From the NCBI GenBank assembly GCA_965217615.1, contig CBDCIT010000047.1:124001-188000 (forward strand): DNA of 64,000 bases, in the 5' to 3' direction. The notes under the pieces are model-generated. The model was not told the origin of the DNA, ran no database searches, and worked only from the letters and a program-made list of their open reading frames with translations. Position numbers and translations under genes: made by a program. Every line of letters starts with the position of its first letter. Positions within the stretch are counted from its first letter, which is position 1. This document shows positions 17,957 to 26,820 of this stretch, in pieces. The DNA is from CAVOAK01 sp965217615 (lineage in GTDB: Bacteria; Pseudomonadota; Alphaproteobacteria; UBA8366; CAVOAK01).

Positions 17957-18245
17957 GGCGGCTCTCCATTGAGCTCTGATTGGAAGCCACGCTGTATTAG
18001 AGTTTCGTCCCTAGCAAGTCAATTGGCAGGGTTGCATCCGTGCGCAGACCAGCTATCTGCATCACGAGTAAGTGACTCGAAAGTCACAAGAATCGTGGCA
18101 TGAAATGGCATGGCGTCGGCTCGGATTTGGACGCCTGTCACGGGCATATAGCGTCGCCAGCATATCAATTGCGAGCGGCAAGCCGGCCGGCTAAAGTCGC
18201 ATCCTGTAAGCTAATGGCTAAATGACAACGAGTGGAGAATCTGCG

Positions 18246-18638
18246 ATGCCGAAGCCAACCGAACCCAACTTTGCGCATGTCGGACCGTTTCAGTTCGAAA
18301 CCCAGTATCGTGGCGGTCCGCCGGAACGCGAGGGCCCGACGTTCAAGATATTCATCAAGGATGCGGACGACTGGGCACTCATCATGCGCTTCGACTGCAC
18401 ACTCGAGCGTCCACATTGGCACGAGACTTTCAAGGGCGGACCGCAGAAGATCATGTATTGGAGCAACACCGATATGGACGAGGCGGTAGGCCTCGCGACC
18501 GCCGAGGTCAAAAGCAGCTTTATCACTAAACTCGAGAAACTAGGATATGCCGAGGAGGCCGTGGCCGCTCGCGAGGCATCGGTGCAGAGCGTCCTTTGTG
18601 AGCAGTGCGACAAGCTGCACGCGTATATGAATGGGTAG
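18246..18638 (+). CDS. Conserved hypothetical protein
   Basis: 130 residues, soluble, slightly acidic, with no signal peptide. ATG at 18246 is chosen because GGAGA lies eight bases upstream; an in-frame ATG at 18222 is the alternative. Aromatic-rich N-terminal half (FAHVGPFQFETQYRGG, WALIMRFDC, HWHETFKGG), a helical middle, and a C-terminal CEQC pair that might bind metal. I do not recognise the family. The 289 bases between rpmH and this gene must hold the divergent promoters; no convincing element was identified. Confidence 0.6.
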   Translation: MPKPTEPNFAHVGPFQFETQYRGGPPEREGPTFKIFIKDADDWALIMRFDCTLERPHWHETFKGGPQKIMYWSNTDMDEAVGLATAEVKSSFITKLEKLGYAEEAVAAREASVQSVLCEQCDKLHAYMNG

Positions 18639-18689
18639 TTGTATGGCGGCGCTCTTAAACACGTTCGGCAGGGCGTTGTCGGCGACGCA

Positions 18690-19412
18690 ATGCAGAAGAT
18701 CACCCGTGGATCGCAAGTAGTAGTGTTGAAACGTCTAGCGCCAGCGGTTGTACTTGTACTGGGCTTGATCCTGTTTTTCGTATTGGGTCTCGACAAATAT
18801 GCAAGTTTTGAGGCATTGGCCGACAACCGGCGGTGGCTGATCGAATCCGTAGGCGAGCATGCCGTTCTGTCGGCCCTGATTTTCTTTGTGTTCTACGCGA
18901 CGATGATCGCGTTCTCGATCCCGGGTGGCGCTGTGATGTCTGTTGCCGGCGGCTTCCTGTTCGGTCAGTGGTTCGGCCTCCTCTACAACATAAGTGCCGC
19001 CACGCTGGGTGCGACAATTCTTTTTCTGGCCGCCAAATGGGCGATCGGCGACGTCCTGAGGAAGCGCGCGGGTCCTTGGCTGCAACGTATGGAGGACGGG
19101 TTTCGTGAAAATGCGTTCAGTTATTTGCTTGCGTTGCGTCTTGTGCCCGCATTCCCATTCTGGGCAGTCAATCTCGCGCCGGCGCTGCTCGGCGTAAGAC
19201 TCTCGACCTACATTTTGGCTACATTCGTTGGAATAGTTCCGGGTGGTTTTGTGTTTTCAACATTTGGCGCCGGCATCGGCGGAATATTGGATGCAGGCGG
19301 TGAAATAAATGCCTCGGCAATACTGACGCCACAAATCATCACCGCCTTGGTTGGTCTCGCACTGTTGGCGTTGCTACCGGTCGCGTATCGCAAGTTCAAG
19401 TCAAGGACTTGA
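18690..19412 (+). CDS. TVP38/TMEM64 family membrane protein
   Basis: Polytopic inner-membrane protein of the VTT/DedA-like superfamily, of uncertain function; relatives act in lipid scrambling or membrane homeostasis. 240 residues and about six helices. Family motifs: FSIPGGAVMSVAGGFLFG, GATILFLAAKWAIGD and LRLVPAFPFWAVNLAPALLG. ATG at 18690 preferred over TTG at 18639, which abuts the preceding stop. Confidence 0.85.
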   Translation: MQKITRGSQVVVLKRLAPAVVLVLGLILFFVLGLDKYASFEALADNRRWLIESVGEHAVLSALIFFVFYATMIAFSIPGGAVMSVAGGFLFGQWFGLLYNISAATLGATILFLAAKWAIGDVLRKRAGPWLQRMEDGFRENAFSYLLALRLVPAFPFWAVNLAPALLGVRLSTYILATFVGIVPGGFVFSTFGAGIGGILDAGGEINASAILTPQIITALVGLALLALLPVAYRKFKSRT

Positions 19413-19424
19413 GCAGACCTTGAG

Positions 19425-19459
19425 AAATCTCGGGAGTCACGTAGCGCATCCTGAGATTT
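19425..19459 (+). terminator. Hairpin after the TVP38 gene
   Basis: AAATCTCGGGA (19425-19435) pairs with TCCTGAGATTT (19449-19459) through 11 positions including one G-U. No T run follows, so it may be a weak terminator or simply a 3' stabilising hairpin. Confidence 0.4.
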
Positions 19460-19480
19460 GGCATTAAGGCAGTTGAAGCG

Positions 19481-19489
19481 TGGTATAAT
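19481..19489 (+). promoter_or_regulatory. Extended -10 promoter of the histidine kinase gene
   Basis: TGG followed by a perfect TATAAT at 19484-19489, 44 bases before the kinase ATG. The only -35 candidate, TTGGCA at 19458, is 20 bases away, which suits an extended -10 promoter. Not proven. Confidence 0.45.
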
Positions 19490-19532
19490 CTAAATAATCG
19501 GACCTGACGGAATGGAACCCATAGGCTGAATA

Positions 19533-20885
19533 ATGCGCAGCCTGTCATCACGTCTGCTCCTCCTCACCGTCTTTTTCGTTATGCTGGCGGAGGTTTTGAT
19601 CTTCGCACCTTCGGTAGCGCGATTCCGTGAGAACTGGCTGATAGAACGGCTCGGCGCGGCGCATCTGGCAATTCTTTCACTGGATGCGACGCCCGACCAA
19701 GTTGTGAGCGATAAGTTGCGCATGGAGCTTCTTGAACATGTGGGCGCGCTTGGGATCGTCGTCCGTCGAGATGGCGCAAAACTCGCGTTGAGCCAAAATA
19801 TGCCGCCGCAGGTCAGCGGTCAATTCGACCTTACGAGCGGAGGCTTTATGACCTTGATCGGCGATGCGATGCTGACGCTTGGCAGGACCGACAATCGCAT
19901 AATTCGCGTCATCGGCCCGTCGCCCAAAGATCCTGGTGTCGGTATCGAATTGGTACTTGACGAGGGGCCGCTGCAGCAGGAAATCGTGAATTTCGCCTGG
20001 CGCATTCTGGCGTTGTCGATCGCTATTTCGCTGATAACAGCGACGCTGCTCTATGTATCGTTGCATCTGCTTTTGGTGCGGCCAATGCGACAGATTACCG
20101 AGAACATGGTTTTGTTCCGCGAAGACCCCGAGGATGCAAATCGTGTCGTTCAACCCTCGCGGAGGCGCGACGAAATCGGTGTTGCACAGCGAGAACTTGC
20201 CGGCATGCAGCAACGGCTGCGCGCCGCTCTCAGGCAAAAGGACCACCTAGCTGCGCGCGGGACGGCCGTTGCCAAAATCAACCACGATCTTCGAGGTATT
20301 CTTTCACCAGTTCTGCTGATTTCGGATCGCCTGGAGGACAGCGAGGATCCGGAAGTGCGGCGCGTTACGCCTCGCCTTGTTACGGCTATCGAGCGCGCCG
20401 TTTCGCTGTGCAGTCAGACGATGGACTATGTGCGGCGCGGGGAACCAGACGTGCAAAAAGAAAGATTTCCGCTAAACACTCTTGTCGCCGATATCGGTGC
20501 CGATCTTGTCGATCCGAAAGGTCAGAGCATTACCCTTGAGAGCCGTGTGGAATTGGATCTCGGAGTTACTGCCGATCGTAGTCAAATGTTTCGAGTCTTC
20601 AGCAATCTTGCCCGCAATTCGGTAGAAGCCGGTGCGGATACAATTTCGATCGGCGCATGCAAATTAGAACAGAGGATCGAAATAGAGATTGCCGACAATG
20701 GCTCGGGCTTGCCCGCACGTGCGCGGGAGAATCTGTTCAGACCATTTGAGGGCTCGGCGAAGGCAGGTGGTGTTGGGCTAGGTTTGACGTCGGCCCGCGA
20801 GCTTGTGCGCAGTCGCGGAGGCGAGTTGTCGCTCGTCTCCACAAGCGAAGACGGGACAGTATTCATGGTGACGCTGCCGGCGTGA
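19533..20885 (+). CDS. Orphan sensor histidine kinase
   Basis: Membrane-bound sensor kinase of 450 residues. Two hydrophobic segments (about 8-27 and 155-175) flank a periplasmic domain; a HAMP-like stretch follows, then the H-box AKINHDLRGILSP with the phosphoacceptor His, an N-box ARNSVEAGA, G1 IADNGSGLPARARENLF and G2 GGVGLGLTSARELV. No response regulator is encoded nearby, so its partner and signal cannot be told from the window. Confidence 0.88.
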   Translation: MRSLSSRLLLLTVFFVMLAEVLIFAPSVARFRENWLIERLGAAHLAILSLDATPDQVVSDKLRMELLEHVGALGIVVRRDGAKLALSQNMPPQVSGQFDLTSGGFMTLIGDAMLTLGRTDNRIIRVIGPSPKDPGVGIELVLDEGPLQQEIVNFAWRILALSIAISLITATLLYVSLHLLLVRPMRQITENMVLFREDPEDANRVVQPSRRRDEIGVAQRELAGMQQRLRAALRQKDHLAARGTAVAKINHDLRGILSPVLLISDRLEDSEDPEVRRVTPRLVTAIERAVSLCSQTMDYVRRGEPDVQKERFPLNTLVADIGADLVDPKGQSITLESRVELDLGVTADRSQMFRVFSNLARNSVEAGADTISIGACKLEQRIEIEIADNGSGLPARARENLFRPFEGSAKAGGVGLGLTSARELVRSRGGELSLVSTSEDGTVFMVTLPA

Positions 20886-20990
20886 AGCCGGCGCTGCGAC
20901 CCGCAAACAAACACGTTCCATCACATGCGCGTGAGAGAGACTCCAGTGTTCCGGCGCGCAGCATACCTTTGATATCGCCTCCCAACGGCC

Positions 20991-21043
20991 ACGGGCGGCT
21001 GCCCGACGAATGCGACGACCCCTGAATGTCGGCAGCCGCCCGT
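20991..21043. repeat. Long GC-rich inverted repeat between convergent genes
   Basis: Arms 20991-21007 and 21028-21043 are complementary over 16 positions with one bulged base, around a 20-base loop. It lies between the ends of the kinase and the methyltransferase gene. No T tract on either side, so it could be a factor-independent hairpin acting on both strands or a dispersed intergenic repeat. Confidence 0.5.
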
Positions 21044-21115
21044 ATTCGTTAGTGGCCTACCATCAAGCCTCTGTTTGAAGACAATCCCCTGACCATCTCG
21101 GCTCGACCGCCTTCG

Positions 21116-22297
21116 TCAGTCGAGTTGAAGTGTTACGGCCTTCAGATAAGCCGATTCGGGAAGCGCTGGATGGATCGGATGATCCGGCCCGGCACCGCTT
21201 GCCAAGAGGATGCGCCCGGTGCGTCGCGCATCGGAAACGCCGCGAACGACCTGCTCGCTGAAGAGCTCGATGCCAACATTGTGCGAACAGGAGGCGAGAA
21301 AGAGAATGCCGCCGGGCGCGACCAGTGTTGCAGTGAGCCTCGCAAGCTTTCGATAGGCGCGTGACCCCGCTTTTAGGTCTTTCTTTGATCTGACGAACGA
21401 CGGCGGATCGGCGACAACAATTTCGAAGCGCTCGCTTGCGCCAGCTCGAGCCGCAAGATCGGTGAATACGTCCGCCTTGTGGATTCGGATGCGATCGGTG
21501 ACGCCGTTATGTCCAGCCGCCATCGACGCCAATGCCAAGGCACTTGCTGAGGTGTCGACTGTAACCGCGCCGCTGGCACCGCTGACCAATGCCTGAACTG
21601 CGAAGCCGCCCGAATGTCCGTAGCAATCGAGGACTTGGGCGCCTGCGGCCAAAGATGCAACGAACGTCCGGTTGATGCGCTGATCGTAGAACCAACCGGT
21701 TTTCTGTCCATGAAGAAGGTCGGCGAAGAAGACAGTGCCATTCTCGCGGAGTTCGATCGGCTGATCGCGTGTCCCCTGCGCGACTTCACAGTACGTGTTT
21801 AGCCCCTCAAGTTTGCGTGCTGCGCTGTCATTCCTAATGACGATTGCGGTCGGTTCGATGACACTATCGATAGCGAGAAGCAGTTGGTCCTTGAGGCGCT
21901 CGGCACCGGCGGTGTTCAGCTGCAGTGAGATTGCCTCGCCATAGCGGTCGACAATCACGCCTGGAAGCCCATCGGCCTCGGCGTTGACAAGCCGGTAATA
22001 TGGCTCGTCGTAAAGCCGTTCGCGCAGTCGAAGTGCGTTGCTCATGCGCATTTTCAGAAATTGATCGTCGATCGCAACATCATGCTCGCGCGTCATGACT
22101 CGTCCGCAGATCAAAGAATGAGGGTTGAACGTTGCCTGCCCCAGCCACTCTCCAGCATCGCTGACGACGCCGGTCACGGTTCCCGGAGTGAGGGCCTTTG
22201 CCTCGCTCGTCATCTGGATCTCGTTGGAATAGATCCAAGGCCGTCCGGCTGCGATCCGTTTGTGGCGGTGTGGGAGCAGTTTGATGAGAGGTTGCAT
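21116..22297 (-). CDS. Class I rRNA (cytosine-C5) methyltransferase, RlmI-like
   Basis: SAM-dependent methyltransferase with an N-terminal PUA domain, related to RlmI, which modifies 23S rRNA. 393 residues from ATG 22297. The PUA domain begins KRIAAGRPWIYSNEI; the methyltransferase part has VLDCYGHSGGFAVQAL (SAM motif I), the VTVDTSASAL loop and VADPPSFVRSKKD (catalytic region). The frame can be read back to 22540, but that segment overlaps the peptidase gene. The exact rRNA target is not determined. Confidence 0.88.
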   Translation of the reverse strand: MQPLIKLLPHRHKRIAAGRPWIYSNEIQMTSEAKALTPGTVTGVVSDAGEWLGQATFNPHSLICGRVMTREHDVAIDDQFLKMRMSNALRLRERLYDEPYYRLVNAEADGLPGVIVDRYGEAISLQLNTAGAERLKDQLLLAIDSVIEPTAIVIRNDSAARKLEGLNTYCEVAQGTRDQPIELRENGTVFFADLLHGQKTGWFYDQRINRTFVASLAAGAQVLDCYGHSGGFAVQALVSGASGAVTVDTSASALALASMAAGHNGVTDRIRIHKADVFTDLAARAGASERFEIVVADPPSFVRSKKDLKAGSRAYRKLARLTATLVAPGGILFLASCSHNVGIELFSEQVVRGVSDARRTGRILLASGAGPDHPIHPALPESAYLKAVTLQLD

Positions 22298-22347
22298 CGT
22301 TGGGAGACGCGTTTCGATTTGGGCGCGGTGCTTGGTGTTGGTGTTAA

Positions 22348-23298
22348 CTAGCGGGTGCAGCGAGTCTGTCGAGCGCCCGAACGGTGCGTCGAGCGCCCGA
22401 ACGGTGCGTCGAGCGCCCGAACGGTGCCGACGATGACGCGCCGCGCCAAGTCCAACGCTGGTATGGCCACAGTTTGCGGCCCGTCTTCCGACGCGTGATA
22501 GGTTCGAAAGATTCGCGGACGAAAGTAGCGGATCAGCCACCTGATCGAGTTAGGGTTGTCGACATAAGCGCGCAACCTGGCCTCGTCTTCACGAGGCACA
22601 ATTGTCACACCGACGCCGGGAACCCCTCTCTCGAAGAAGCTTATATGATCACTTGAGAACCGAGCCACCGGACCATGTGTTGAGTGGTAGACGCCTTCTT
22701 GTTCGCTGGCACGCATCAGCGCTCGCACAATGAGCGCGCTGGCCTCTTCTTGGCGCAAGTCCCAGATACCGACGGCGTCGCCGATACCGCAGAGATCGAA
22801 ACTGATGGCGCCGATTACGTTGCTGAGATCGGTGCTGCGGGCATATTGGCGCGAGCCGGCCAACGCGGCCTCCTCGAGATCTGAGAATAGGAGCACGAGC
22901 TTTATGTGATCCGGCGGCTGGCTCGCTAGCTGCCTTAGACCGTCGATCGCTGCCGCAACGCAGGATGCGTTGTCGTTGGCACCAGGAGAGTCGGCGACCC
23001 GGTCGAAATGTGTGACGATGACAACCGCTTGCGGACCCGGTCCGAATTCGACCAATAAATTCTCTCCGCCAAGGTCGGCGGATTGAAATGGCTGCCGCGC
23101 ATGCGCGATGCCGAAGGCAGCAAGTGCCTGCGATACGATCTCGCGCCGCTCGTCGTTGTTCTTTCCTGACAGCACTTCCACAAGTCTGAGCGGCGTGGGG
23201 TTTGCCAGATAGTAATCGATGTCTCTCGACGGTGACTCCGTGGCGGCGTTGCAACCAGCGAATGTCAACACCGCGAGAAGTGAGATGATGCGCGCCAT
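22348..23298 (-). CDS. M28-family zinc aminopeptidase, lipoprotein
   Basis: Predicted envelope metallopeptidase of 316 residues. The N-terminus has a signal with a lipobox-like end (LTFAGC). Zinc-ligand motifs of family M28 appear in order: VTHFDRVADSPGANDNASC, LLFSDLEEAALAG, ISFDLCGIGD and RFSSDHISFFERGVPGVG. The last 18 or so codons are altered by three tandem 20-bp repeats, so each copy is read in a different frame (see the repeat entry); the C-terminus RSGARQTRCTR is therefore probably not ancestral. Substrate unknown. Confidence 0.85.
   Translation of the reverse strand: MARIISLLAVLTFAGCNAATESPSRDIDYYLANPTPLRLVEVLSGKNNDERREIVSQALAAFGIAHARQPFQSADLGGENLLVEFGPGPQAVVIVTHFDRVADSPGANDNASCVAAAIDGLRQLASQPPDHIKLVLLFSDLEEAALAGSRQYARSTDLSNVIGAISFDLCGIGDAVGIWDLRQEEASALIVRALMRASEQEGVYHSTHGPVARFSSDHISFFERGVPGVGVTIVPREDEARLRAYVDNPNSIRWLIRYFRPRIFRTYHASEDGPQTVAIPALDLARRVIVGTVRALDAPFGRSTHRSGARQTRCTR
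22368..22427. repeat. 20-bp perfect tandem repeat, three copies
   Basis: Three identical 20-bp units (22368-22387, 22388-22407, 22408-22427), inside the 3' end of the M28 peptidase gene. Because 20 is not a multiple of three, each copy is translated in a different frame (GTVRALD, APFGRST, HRSGARQ). With a single copy the gene would read GTVRALDRLAAPAS and stop at a TAA at 22346-22344. Confidence 0.97.
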
Positions 23299-23309
23299 TC
23301 CACAAAACC

Positions 23310-25016
23310 TCAGTCGCCGAGAACAACGCCCTCTCGCCTCGGGTCCGCGCCGCCTTCAAGACCACGCGAGGTAATCATGATGCCGTGAAGCCCGCTGGCT
23401 AGAACGCGTGTGGCGACCTCGTGTCCCAGGGCCTCCAGCGTGGACGTGCTTTCCTCAAGCGCTGTCCCCTTCTCCAATTCGGTTCTGCCGTTCCGGTTGA
23501 TGAAGTGCGGAAAGGAGATCGCGGTCTGCATGTCGTGACCCCAATCGAGCGCCGCGACGATCGTCTTCGCGACATAGTTGATGATGCGGCTGCCGCCAGG
23601 CGAGCCGATCACCATCTTGAGGTCGCCCTTGCGGTCGAGAACGATTGTCGGGGACATCGACGAACGGGGTCGCTTCCTGGATTCGGCTCGGTTTGCCACC
23701 GGCTTGCCATCCTTTTCGGGGGCGAACGAAAAATCGGTGAGCTGATTGTTGAGCAGGAAACCCCTGACCATAAGGCGCGAACCGAAAGCGCTCTCTATGG
23801 AGCTGGTCATCGACGCTGCGTTCCCATCGGCGTCGACGATCGAGATGTGAGTTGTCGAGTATCCCTCCAAGGAGCCTGCCGACGACCCATTGAAGCTTTG
23901 GTGTTGATCGGGGTTGCCTGGACTGGCTGTTCCCATCGAGGGGTTGCTATCGATAAGCGCGCTGCGTGAACTGAGGTAGGAGCGAGCGAGTAAGGCGCCA
24001 GACGGCACATCCCCGAAATCTGAATCGGCCATGTAGATATTGCGATCGGCGTAGGCAAGCCGCCCAGCTTCCGCAAAAAGATGTATGGCCGCCGATGCAT
24101 CCGAGCCGAGCGCCGCGAAATCGAATCGCTCGATCAGTCCAAGGATCATCGCGACAGTGAGGCCACCCGAGGATGGCGGGCCCATGCCGCAGACGCTGTA
24201 TCCCCGATAGCCACCGCACACGGCCGGTCGGACTTTAGCCTCGTAACCCTTGAGATCCGCGGACGTCATAAGCCCAGGATTGCCGCTTGCACCCGCTATC
24301 GTCGCGACGATCTCGGCCGCAATGGCGCCCGTATAGAATGCATCTGCCCCGCCATTGGCGATCGCGCGCAACGTCGCTGCAAATGGCTTGTTGACGAGCC
24401 GGTGGCCAACCGGCCATGCGGCCCGCTCGGCATTGTAGAAGTATGCGCGCGCTGGCTCGTAGCGCTGCAGGTATTTGTCCCGGGCAACGAGCATGTGAAG
24501 CCTAGGCGAAACTTCGAATCCTTCGTCTGCAAGACGAATCGACGGCTCGAACAGGCGTCTCCACCTCAGTTTGCCGTGTTTTTTGTGTGCGAGCTCAAGC
24601 ATCCGCAAAACACCCGGCACGCCAACCGAACGCCCGCCGACGACGGCGTCCCAGAATCCCATCCGGCTGCCATCCGCTGTGAGGAAAAGAGCCGGTGTAG
24701 CGGCCGCGGGTGCTGTCTCGCGACCGTCGTAGCTTTCGAGCGCCCGACTGGCGGCACTCCAATGCAACAGAAAGGCACCGCCGCCGATGCCTGAGCTCTG
24801 AGGCTCAACCAGGTTCAGGACCATCTGGGTGGCGATCATTGCATCGATTGCGCTTCCACCCTCCCTGAGGACGGCGTAGCCCGCCTCGGCGGCATGCGGG
24901 TTGGCAGCCGAAACCATGAAGGATTTGGCAACAACCGCTGAATCAGCGGCCTCGGCGAGGCTTGAAGTCCATGTCATGAGTCCGAGCGCAGCAGCGACGA
25001 GAAACAGACGTGTCAT
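23310..25016 (-). CDS. ggt: Gamma-glutamyltransferase
   Basis: Periplasmic N-terminal nucleophile hydrolase that cleaves glutathione and other gamma-glutamyl compounds. 568 residues from ATG 25016, which starts a signal peptide (FLVAAALGLMTWTSSLAEA). The autoprocessing Thr is in GYSTTHISIVDADGN, the substrate loop in GPPSSGGLTVAMI, and the glycine-rich loop in GSPGGSRIINYVA. Located 11 bases before the M28 peptidase gene, so the two may form a peptide-scavenging pair. Confidence 0.93.
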   Translation of the reverse strand: MTRLFLVAAALGLMTWTSSLAEAADSAVVAKSFMVSAANPHAAEAGYAVLREGGSAIDAMIATQMVLNLVEPQSSGIGGGAFLLHWSAASRALESYDGRETAPAAATPALFLTADGSRMGFWDAVVGGRSVGVPGVLRMLELAHKKHGKLRWRRLFEPSIRLADEGFEVSPRLHMLVARDKYLQRYEPARAYFYNAERAAWPVGHRLVNKPFAATLRAIANGGADAFYTGAIAAEIVATIAGASGNPGLMTSADLKGYEAKVRPAVCGGYRGYSVCGMGPPSSGGLTVAMILGLIERFDFAALGSDASAAIHLFAEAGRLAYADRNIYMADSDFGDVPSGALLARSYLSSRSALIDSNPSMGTASPGNPDQHQSFNGSSAGSLEGYSTTHISIVDADGNAASMTSSIESAFGSRLMVRGFLLNNQLTDFSFAPEKDGKPVANRAESRKRPRSSMSPTIVLDRKGDLKMVIGSPGGSRIINYVAKTIVAALDWGHDMQTAISFPHFINRNGRTELEKGTALEESTSTLEALGHEVATRVLASGLHGIMITSRGLEGGADPRREGVVLGD

Positions 25017-25295
25017 TTTCGTGCTCCCTGGAACAGGCCGATAATGATAGGGCAGCCCGCAGGCCACGCATAGCTGCCGTAAAGGCGCGCCAAGCCCGCT
25101 AGCGCGTTAGCGCAGGGCGTGATAGTGGCTATGCAATTCGCGCAGGTTGGGAGGGGAGAGGTTGCTGTGAACCGCGTAGGTCCGCGTAACTTGATCACAG
25201 ACGTTCACGGGGCAACTCTCAGAGGCAGTGCTTGAGCAAGGATTGCCGCGCGTTCGGGAGCTAGTTATCTTCCCCTCGCGAAAAAAGGGGCGACT

Positions 25296-26798
25296 ATGAG
25301 ATCTTCTAGAAGTGTCCAGGTGCGCGCAGCCGGCCTTGTTGTTTGCCTGCTGGCCGGCCTCGGCCTGGGGGCGTCCGAACTTCATGCCGAAGACCAGCTT
25401 GTTGTCGGCGTAACGCTTGAGCCACCCCATCTCGACCCCACAGCCGGCGCTGCTGCGGCGATCGACGAAATGGTCTACGCCAACGTCTTTGAAGGTCTGA
25501 CGCGCATCGATGAGAATGGTGCGGTGCAACCGGCCCTCGCGAAGCGATGGGACATTTCGGCGAATGGCCGCGCATACACGTTCCATCTGCGCGTGGGCGT
25601 CCGTTTCCACGATGGATCTGAGTTCGATTCGAGCGATGTGGCGTTTTCCCTGAAGCGAGCCATGGCCACGGGCTCGACAAACGCGCAAAAGCGGCTGTTC
25701 GAACCGATTGCCAATGTCTCGACGCCCAATCCGGCGACCGTACTGATCAACCTGAAGCGACCCAACGGCTTGTTCCTATGGAATATGGGTTGGGGGGATG
25801 CGGTTATCGTTGCGCCCGAGTCGGTAGATAACAATAAGACTCGACCGGTGGGTACCGGCCCGTTTCAGTTCGAACGCTGGGTCAAGGGTGACAGCGTGCG
25901 CCTGTCGCGATTTGATGGCTATTGGGGTGAACAGCCATCGATGGAGCGTGTGACCTTCACGATAATTTCCGACCCATCGGCCCAGGTTGCGGCGATGCTT
26001 GCCGGTGATATCGACGTGTTTCCCAATCTGGGGGCGCCCGAGAGTTTGAAGCGCTTTGAAAACGATTCTCGATTCGATGTCTTTGTCGGAACGACCGAGG
26101 GCGAAACGATTTTGGTGATGAACCAGCGCCGCCCGTTGTTTCAGGACATCCGTGTCCGGCGGGCAATTGCCCACGCGATCGATCGCAAGGCGGTGATCGA
26201 CGGGGCAATGTTCGGCTATGGCACGCCGATCGGCAGCCACTTCGCACCGCACAGCGAGGCCTACGTCGATCTCACAGGCCTCTATCCCTACGACCAGAAG
26301 AAGGCGCGAAGGCTGCTTGCAGAAGCGGGGCACGGTAGTGGAATTGATATCGTCATGAAGTTGCCGCCGCCGTCATACGCAAGGCGTGGCGGTGAAATCA
26401 TCGCTGCGCAGCTTGCCCAAGTCGGTATTAGAGCTGAGATCGTACCGGTCGAATGGGCGCAGTGGCTATCCGATGTATTCAGCAACGATCACGTATTTGA
26501 CCTGACGATCGTTTCGCACACCGAGCCGCTCGACATCGATATCTACACACGCGACGAGTACTATTTCGGTTATTCCTCACCGCCGCTCAAAGCCGTCATG
26601 ACGGAACTTGTCGTCGCCACGGAAGACGCAGATCGGAGCAGCCTCTATGGTAGGGCACAACGCATTATCGCTGACGATGTGGCCAACGTGTTTCTGTTCC
26701 AGTTGGCAAAGCATGGGGTTCAGCGAAGCGGCTTGAAGGGGATGTGGCAAAACTCTCCGATCCAAGCAAATGATGTAACGCGCGCGCGCTGGGAGTAG
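25296..26798 (+). CDS. ABC peptide/nickel-type substrate-binding protein
   Basis: Periplasmic solute-binding protein of the SBP family 5 (DppA/OppA-like). 500 residues with an N-terminal signal (GLVVCLLAGLGLGASELHA). Family signs: LEPPHLDPTAGAAAAIDEMV, VYANVFEGLTRIDENG, AYTFHLRVGVRFHDG and DIRVRRAIAHAIDRKAV. Followed 22 bases later by two matching permease genes. The ligand (peptide, opine, nickel or other) cannot be told. Confidence 0.9.
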   Translation: MRSSRSVQVRAAGLVVCLLAGLGLGASELHAEDQLVVGVTLEPPHLDPTAGAAAAIDEMVYANVFEGLTRIDENGAVQPALAKRWDISANGRAYTFHLRVGVRFHDGSEFDSSDVAFSLKRAMATGSTNAQKRLFEPIANVSTPNPATVLINLKRPNGLFLWNMGWGDAVIVAPESVDNNKTRPVGTGPFQFERWVKGDSVRLSRFDGYWGEQPSMERVTFTIISDPSAQVAAMLAGDIDVFPNLGAPESLKRFENDSRFDVFVGTTEGETILVMNQRRPLFQDIRVRRAIAHAIDRKAVIDGAMFGYGTPIGSHFAPHSEAYVDLTGLYPYDQKKARRLLAEAGHGSGIDIVMKLPPPSYARRGGEIIAAQLAQVGIRAEIVPVEWAQWLSDVFSNDHVFDLTIVSHTEPLDIDIYTRDEYYFGYSSPPLKAVMTELVVATEDADRSSLYGRAQRIIADDVANVFLFQLAKHGVQRSGLKGMWQNSPIQANDVTRARWE

Positions 26799-26820
26799 CG
26801 CCAACGTCGATGCGTGAGCG

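Noticed and set aside
22368..22427. Possible CRISPR array
   Set aside because: The three 20-bp units are directly adjacent without spacers and lie in a coding gene; it is a simple tandem repeat.
22298..22540. N-terminal extension of the RlmI-like methyltransferase
   Set aside because: The segment overlaps the M28 peptidase gene and the tandem repeats; the family begins at the PUA domain near 22297.
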